64,000 nt of DNA. Source: an uncultured Lachnospiraceae bacterium. GTDB lineage: Bacteria > Bacillota > Clostridia > Lachnospirales > Lachnospiraceae. Under the pieces are notes generated by a model. The model was not told the origin of the DNA. It worked only from the letters and a program-made list of their open reading frames with translations, and did no database searches. Position numbers and translations under genes: made by a program. Below are positions 60,305 through 64,000 of the stretch, piece after piece. The stretch's first letter is position 1. The number at the start of each line of letters is the position of its first letter. Location of the stretch: contig CAJTXP010000008.1 of the NCBI GenBank assembly GCA_910583615.1, positions 1 to 64,000 on the forward strand, given 5' to 3'.

Positions 60305-60668
60305 CGGGGATTTTGATCAGATGGAGTACTGGAGCATGTTTGAGCATTACCTGCCGGCGGATATCCGTCACCGTTTGCAGAAGATCTGGAGCGAATGAAG
60401 GGCACGCAAACCGGCTGTTGGCTGTGTAACCAGCATTCATGCAAACTGGACTGCTGATGTTCGGCCTGATGGCCCAGATATACTGCAAAGCGGGGCGGAC
60501 GAGAACGGGAGTAAATGTTTATGTACGCTCTAATACTTATTATATTGGAATTTCCAGTTAAACAGGGAAGAAAGACGTTCTTTCTGAACTTCCGTTGTTT
60601 TTTATTCCTGCTCTGCGAAGGAATACCCGGCTTCGCTGCGTGAATCATAAGAATGGCGTTGCTGTTCC

Positions 60669-60868
60669 TGGGGCGGGGGCAGCTCCCCGGGACTCTGTGA
60701 TCTGCAGCGCTGTGTGGATTGGAGCGGACAGCGGAGTCGTTTTGTCCGTCTCAGGCGAACAGACCTGTCCGAATGAGGCGGACAAAACGGCTTCGGTGTC
60801 CGATACACTCCATACGAGCGCAGATCGCAGAATCCCGGGGAGCTGCCCGCCACCCCACCCCCGCCCCA
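60669..60868. repeat. Palindromic element, copy 3 (inverted relative to 1 and 2)
   Basis: A 200-bp palindrome. Outer arms TGGGGCGGGGG / CCCCCGCCCCA and AGCTCCCCGGGA / TCCCGGGGAGCT. The core is the reverse complement of that in copy 2 (CTCGTATGGAGTGTATCGG and GTCCGCTCCAATCCACACAG on the minus strand), with the same inner CGTTTTGTCCG stem and an apical ACAGACCTGTCCG hairpin. The outer-arm sequence is unlike copies 1 and 2. Confidence 0.8.
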
Positions 60869-60918
60869 TAAAAAGAGGCCAGACTTTGCTTATTTTGCAG
60901 AATTATTTTTATTTACGG

Positions 60919-60947
60919 TTGTATTCCAGACTGCTGTGTGCTATAAT
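60919..60947 (+). promoter_or_regulatory. Predicted promoter of the first Rpn gene
   Basis: TTGTAT, 17 bases, TATAAT, with TG at the extended -10 position. The ATG at 61087 lies about 140 bases downstream, so the leader is long. Confidence 0.7.
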
Positions 60948-61086
60948 TATCGCATCTGGAGAATCTTCTGAAATCCATATGTCTGGCACATATCAAGGTA
61001 TCTCACCGCATTTCAGAACGAACAACATACAGGTCAGAATATGGATAAGGCGGTACAGGTTACCATGTCTGGCAGAAGGAGGCATA

Positions 61087-62115
61087 ATGGGCAGGAAAGA
61101 ACACCCCTTTGTATGGTATTATAATAAGAATCTTCACTTTGCCGAACTGCTGAACGGATGGCTGTTTCATGGCGGCAGCCGGCTGAACGCTGACGACATC
61201 TCGGATTCTGACCGGAGAATTCTGATGCGGAAAGGGCGGAATCAGTACAGAGACCGGTACCGGGATCTCTGCAAACGCATCGACGGAATGGTCTTCCGGC
61301 TTCTGGTCGGCGTGGAACACCAGGAGCATGTCCATTATGCCATGCCCGTCCGGGTCATGGATTATGACAGCTCCTCGTATTCCCTTCAGAAGGACGAGAT
61401 TACCGGCCGGCACGAAAAAGCGCAGGATCTTGAAGGGGATGAATTTCTCTCCGGCTTTTCCGGCGCTGACCGGCTGCTTCCCGTGGTTTCCCTGATCCTC
61501 TACTGCGGCTCCAGGCCTTGGGACGGCGCCCTTCGGCTGCATGAACTTCTGGATTTTGAGCGAATACCTCCGGAACTGAAGGAATACGTCATGGATTACA
61601 GCATTCATGTTCTGGATATCTGCCACACCTCCGACGAGCGGCTGGAGGAATTTCCTCCGGACATACGCACCATGTTCCTGTTCATTAAATACAAGGACGA
61701 TCCGGATACTCTCATGCAAAAACTCAAGAATGCGGAAAATGTATACCGGGACACCTGCGAGGCGATTGCCGATCTGGTCGGGGAACGACGCCTGAAAAAA
61801 GTCATATCGAGAGAGAAAGGAGATAAAGTCTGTATGTGTAAAGCGATTGATATTTTAGTTATGGATGGGGAGAAGCGCGGAGAACGGCGTGGGTTCGAGC
61901 GTGGGGAATTAAGCGGATTCGAACGCGGGGAACGAAGCGGGTTCGAGCGCGGGAAATTAAGCGGGTTCGAGCGCGGCGCCGCACAGGAACGGAAAAATAC
62001 GGAATTAGAACGAAAGAATGTAGAACGGCAAAAAAAGAACGTGGAACGGCAAAGAAAAAGAGCTGAAAAAGCAGAAGCGCGTGTCCGGGAGCTGGAGCGT
62101 ATGCTGAAACTCTGA
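61087..62115 (+). CDS. Rpn-family recombination-promoting nuclease / putative transposase, copy 1
   Basis: 342 residues from ATG 61087, which has GGAGG 5 bases upstream; the open frame extends further back but only through the palindromic element. The family is PD-(D/E)XK related: WYYNKNLHFAELLNGWLFHG, RYRDLCKRIDGMVFRLLVGV, EHQEHVHYAMPVRVM (the E-x-Q of the active site), LLPVVSLILYCGSRPWDGAL, and ELKEYVMDYSIHVLDICH. In E. coli, Rpn proteins raise recombination and cleave DNA. The C-terminus is unusual: four GFERG repeats and a Lys/Arg/Glu coiled coil (NVERQKKNVERQRKRAEKAE). Tandem with a damaged second copy. Confidence 0.85.
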   Translation: MGRKEHPFVWYYNKNLHFAELLNGWLFHGGSRLNADDISDSDRRILMRKGRNQYRDRYRDLCKRIDGMVFRLLVGVEHQEHVHYAMPVRVMDYDSSSYSLQKDEITGRHEKAQDLEGDEFLSGFSGADRLLPVVSLILYCGSRPWDGALRLHELLDFERIPPELKEYVMDYSIHVLDICHTSDERLEEFPPDIRTMFLFIKYKDDPDTLMQKLKNAENVYRDTCEAIADLVGERRLKKVISREKGDKVCMCKAIDILVMDGEKRGERRGFERGELSGFERGERSGFERGKLSGFERGAAQERKNTELERKNVERQKKNVERQRKRAEKAEARVRELERMLKL

Positions 62116-62226
62116 CACCGGTATGAATGCTGAAGGTTCGATACCCACACATCAGCTGTTACAAACGGTATTGTTTCGTATCTACAGATATACAGCTGAC
62201 AGACGTTTTATAAAAAGGGAGGCACA

Positions 62227-63200
62227 ATGGGCAGGAAAGAGCACCCATTTGTATGGTATTATAATAAGAATCTTCACTTTGCCGAACTGCTGAACGGATG
62301 GCTGTTTCATGGCGGCTGACCGCTGACGACATCTCGGATTCCGACCAGAGAATCCTGATGCGGAAGGGGCGGAATCAGTACAGAGACCGGTACCGGGATC
62401 TCTGCAAACGCATTGACGGAATGGTCTTCCGCCTTCTGGTCGGCGTGGAGCATCAGGAGCATGTCCATTACGCCATGCCCGTCCGGGTCATGGATTATGA
62501 CAGTTCCTCGTATTCCCTCCAGAAGGACGAGATCAGCATTCGGCACGAAAAAGCACGGGATCTTGAAGGGGATGAGTTTCTCTCCGGCTTTTCCGGAGCC
62601 GACCGGCTGCTTCCCGTGATTTCCCTGGTCCTCTACTGCGGCTCCAGACCATGGGACGGCGCCCTTCGGCTGCATGAGCTTCTGGATTTTGAGCGGATAC
62701 CCCCGGAACTGAAGGAGTACGTCATGGATTACAGCATTCATGTTCTGGATATCTGCCACACATCCGACGAACGGCTGGAGGAATTTCCGCCGGACATACG
62801 CACCATGTTCCTGTTCATCAAATATAAGGACGATCCGGATATTCTGATGCAGAAACTTGTGAATGCAGAAGACGTATACCGGGACACCTGCGAAGTAATC
62901 GCAGATCTGGTCGGGGAACGGCGCCTCAAAAAAGTCATATCAAGAGAGGAAGGAGATAAAGTCTGTATGTGTAAAGCGATTGATATTTTGGTTATGGATG
63001 GGGAGAAACGCGGAGAACGGCGTGGATTCGAACGCGGGGAATTAAGCGGATTCGAACGCGGCGCCGCGCAGGAACGGAGAAATACGGAAATGGAAAGAAA
63101 GAATGTAGAACGGCAAAAAAAGAACGTGGAACGGCAAAGAAAAAGAGCTGAAAAAGCAGAGGCACGTGTCCGGGAGCTGGAGCGCATGCTGAAACTCTGA
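62227..63200 (+). pseudogene. Rpn-family nuclease, tandem copy 2, N-terminal frameshift
   Basis: The DNA from the ribosome site (GGGAGG before ATG 62227) onward is a close copy of 61087-62115. A 7-bp deletion after CATGGCGGC makes codon 27 a TGA. The remaining frame is open from an internal ATG at 62298 to 63200 (300 residues) and keeps the EHQ active-site region, PWDG motif and coiled-coil end, so a shortened protein might still be made from 62298. It carries two GFERG repeats where copy 1 has four. Recent duplication is inferred. Confidence 0.75.
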
Positions 63201-63233
63201 CGCCTGTATGAAGTTCGAAGGTTTGATACAGGC

Positions 63234-63263
63234 ACAGCAGCGTCACAAAAGCTGCTGTTTTAT
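63234..63263 (+). terminator. Intrinsic terminator after the Rpn pair
   Basis: ACAGCAGC pairs with GCTGCTGT around a 9-base loop and is followed by TTTTAT (the first T shared with the stem), 34 bases after the stop of copy 2. Confidence 0.7.
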
Positions 63264-63311
63264 ATGCACAGCGCAGGCATATGCCAGAACATGGGACAGT
63301 TTACAACTCTG

Positions 63312-63338
63312 CAGGGGTGTTTTATCCACACCCCTGCC
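63312..63338. other. Perfect 10-bp hairpin between convergent genes
   Basis: GCAGGGGTGT pairs with ACACCCCTGC around a 7-base loop, between the Rpn pair and glgB. No U-tract follows on either strand, so it is not a standard terminator; it may still end the glgB transcript or block read-through. Confidence 0.4.
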
Positions 63339-63381
63339 CGTTATATCAAGTATACAAATGAAAACAACAGTCACAAAACAG

Positions 63382-64000
63382 CTAAAATTCAAATACGGCA
63401 ATCCCATACGGCGACAGCGGATATTCCACATAAAATTTCTGTCCGTCACACTCGCCTTTCCTGGCCTCATAAATCTCCGGCTTCTTCCGTCCGTTACCAC
63501 CGAATTCTTCCGCATCACCGTCCAGAACCAGCTTATATTTTTTTTTCTTCGGTACTCCTACCCGATAATCTGTACGCTCCATGGGAGTAAAGTTCATGAC
63601 AAACAGAAGATTCTTCCGCTTCGTCTTACTATAACGCACAAAACTGAAAATACTGCGGAAACAGTCATCCGCATTGATCCACTGGAATCCGTCCCAACTG
63701 TCATCCTGCTCATAAAGGCAGCGATACTTCTTATACATATGAAGCAGCGCCTTCACAAAGTTCTGCATCTGCTGATGACGCGCCTCTTTCAGAAGGAACC
63801 AGTCCAGCTCTCTGGCTTCGCTCCACTCCTGAAGCTGGGCAAATTCATTGCCCATGAACAGAAGCTTCTTACCCGGATGGCCGAACATAAACGCATAGCC
63901 GGCCCTCAGGTTCGCAAACTTGTCTTCCAGATATCCCGGCATCTTGTTCAGCATGGAACACTTCAGGTGCACCACCTCATCATGGGACAGTACCAGAATA
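63382..64000 (-). CDS. glgB: 1,4-alpha-glucan branching enzyme, C-terminal part (runs off window)
   Basis: 206 C-terminal residues are visible; the start lies beyond 64000. LVLSHDEVVHLKCSMLNKMP at the window edge is the conserved GH13 motif with the transition-state Asp/His region of branching enzymes, followed by NLRAGYAFMFGHPGKKLLFM and GNEFAQLQEWSEARELDWFL. The last 100 residues form the C-terminal beta domain (LLFVMNFTPMERTDYRVGVP, YVEYPLSPYGIAVFEF). The enzyme makes alpha-1,6 branches in glycogen. Confidence 0.95.
   Translation of the reverse strand, partial: ILVLSHDEVVHLKCSMLNKMPGYLEDKFANLRAGYAFMFGHPGKKLLFMGNEFAQLQEWSEARELDWFLLKEARHQQMQNFVKALLHMYKKYRCLYEQDDSWDGFQWINADDCFRSIFSFVRYSKTKRKNLLFVMNFTPMERTDYRVGVPKKKKYKLVLDGDAEEFGGNGRKKPEIYEARKGECDGQKFYVEYPLSPYGIAVFEF

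Larger units (their letters stand above)
60305..61086. other. Long intergenic region with palindromic element
   Basis: 782 bases between the recombinase and the first Rpn gene. It contains the palindromic element (60669-60868), a promoter (60919-60947) and AT-rich DNA at 60500-60600 (with TTATTATATTGG) that could hold the recombinase promoter. A plus-strand stretch at about 60312-60398 reads FDQMEYWSMFEHYLPADIRH..., which looks like the end of a lost gene, but no start is found. Confidence 0.5.

Noticed and set aside
60312..60398. Short plus-strand coding-like end (FDQMEYWSMFEHYLPADIRH...)
   Set aside because: It reads like the end of a protein, but the upstream frame is antisense to the recombinase and no start or family is evident; left as a possible relic.
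60595..61086. Upstream in-frame extension of the first Rpn gene
   Set aside because: It runs through the palindromic element and the promoter and lacks a ribosome site; the ATG at 61087 has a strong one and matches the start of copy 2.
1..64000. Search for rRNA, tRNA and prophage modules
   Set aside because: No tRNA cloverleaf, rRNA segment, phage structural gene or terminase was recognised; the tyrosine recombinase has no other phage neighbours.

Overview
The window looks like chromosome from a Gram-positive gut Clostridia of the Lachnospiraceae type. The basis is a PolC-type replicative polymerase, a type III glutamine synthetase, LPxTG sortase systems, clear AGGAGG-type ribosome sites, a mid-range GC content and Rpn/DUF1703-type nuclease families that are common in that group. 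I cannot name the species from sequence alone. No rRNA, tRNA, CRISPR array or complete insertion sequence was found.

Layout. (1) Positions 1-8363, all minus strand, form a run of small accessory genes. Two are recognisable SUKH-type immunity proteins, two are lipoproteins, several are unknown, and at least five are broken by frameshifts, an in-frame stop or deletion fusions. It reads as a decaying immunity-gene cluster downstream of polC. (2) 8364-16539 is a compact housekeeping operon read leftward: thyA, folA, an FtsW/RodA-family gene, ispG, polC, with a good promoter in front of thyA. (3) 16781-23432 holds nitrogen and regulatory genes: glnN, a MATE exporter divergent from a LysR regulator with a clear palindromic operator, a 42-residue lipoprotein, and gdhA. 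(4) 23591-27083 is a response regulator, ABC transporter and histidine kinase module with four phased GGTTAAG direct repeats upstream of the ABC genes. (5) 27464-29035 is an AAA-like/PD-(D/E)XK protein. (6) 29179-59144 is a 30-kb, one-strand surface-appendage locus. (7) 59173-60304 is an invertible DNA switch with its tyrosine recombinase. (8) 61087-63200 is a tandem pair of Rpn-family nuclease genes, the second damaged. (9) The window ends inside glgB.

The main discovery candidate is the appendage locus and its switch. A 251-bp segment (59199-59449) is bounded by perfect 26-bp inverted repeats. Each repeat is itself a 10-6-10 palindrome with an asymmetric 6-bp centre, the architecture of a tyrosine-recombinase core site. 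A complete tyrosine recombinase gene ends 4 bp from one repeat, and the first gene of the appendage locus starts 28 bp beyond the other. A promoter-like extended -10 inside the segment points at the locus, so the drawn orientation may be ON. Behind it lie a coiled-coil protein, a type I signal peptidase, an 1834-residue LPETGG adhesin, an LPSTGG major pilin, a class C sortase, a Cna-B-like protein, two TasA/camelysin-like proteins, two more membrane-tailed surface proteins, a SipW-type signal peptidase, a class B sortase, a BTAD regulator, and two large PSTGDN-tailed adhesins. Two of the giant proteins carry arrays of Cys/His repeats that look like metal-binding or redox units.

A second unexpected element is a family of three about 160-210-bp palindromes (18948-19108, 27143-27352, 60669-60868). 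Their internal core is conserved, but their outer stems differ in sequence while staying self-complementary in each copy.
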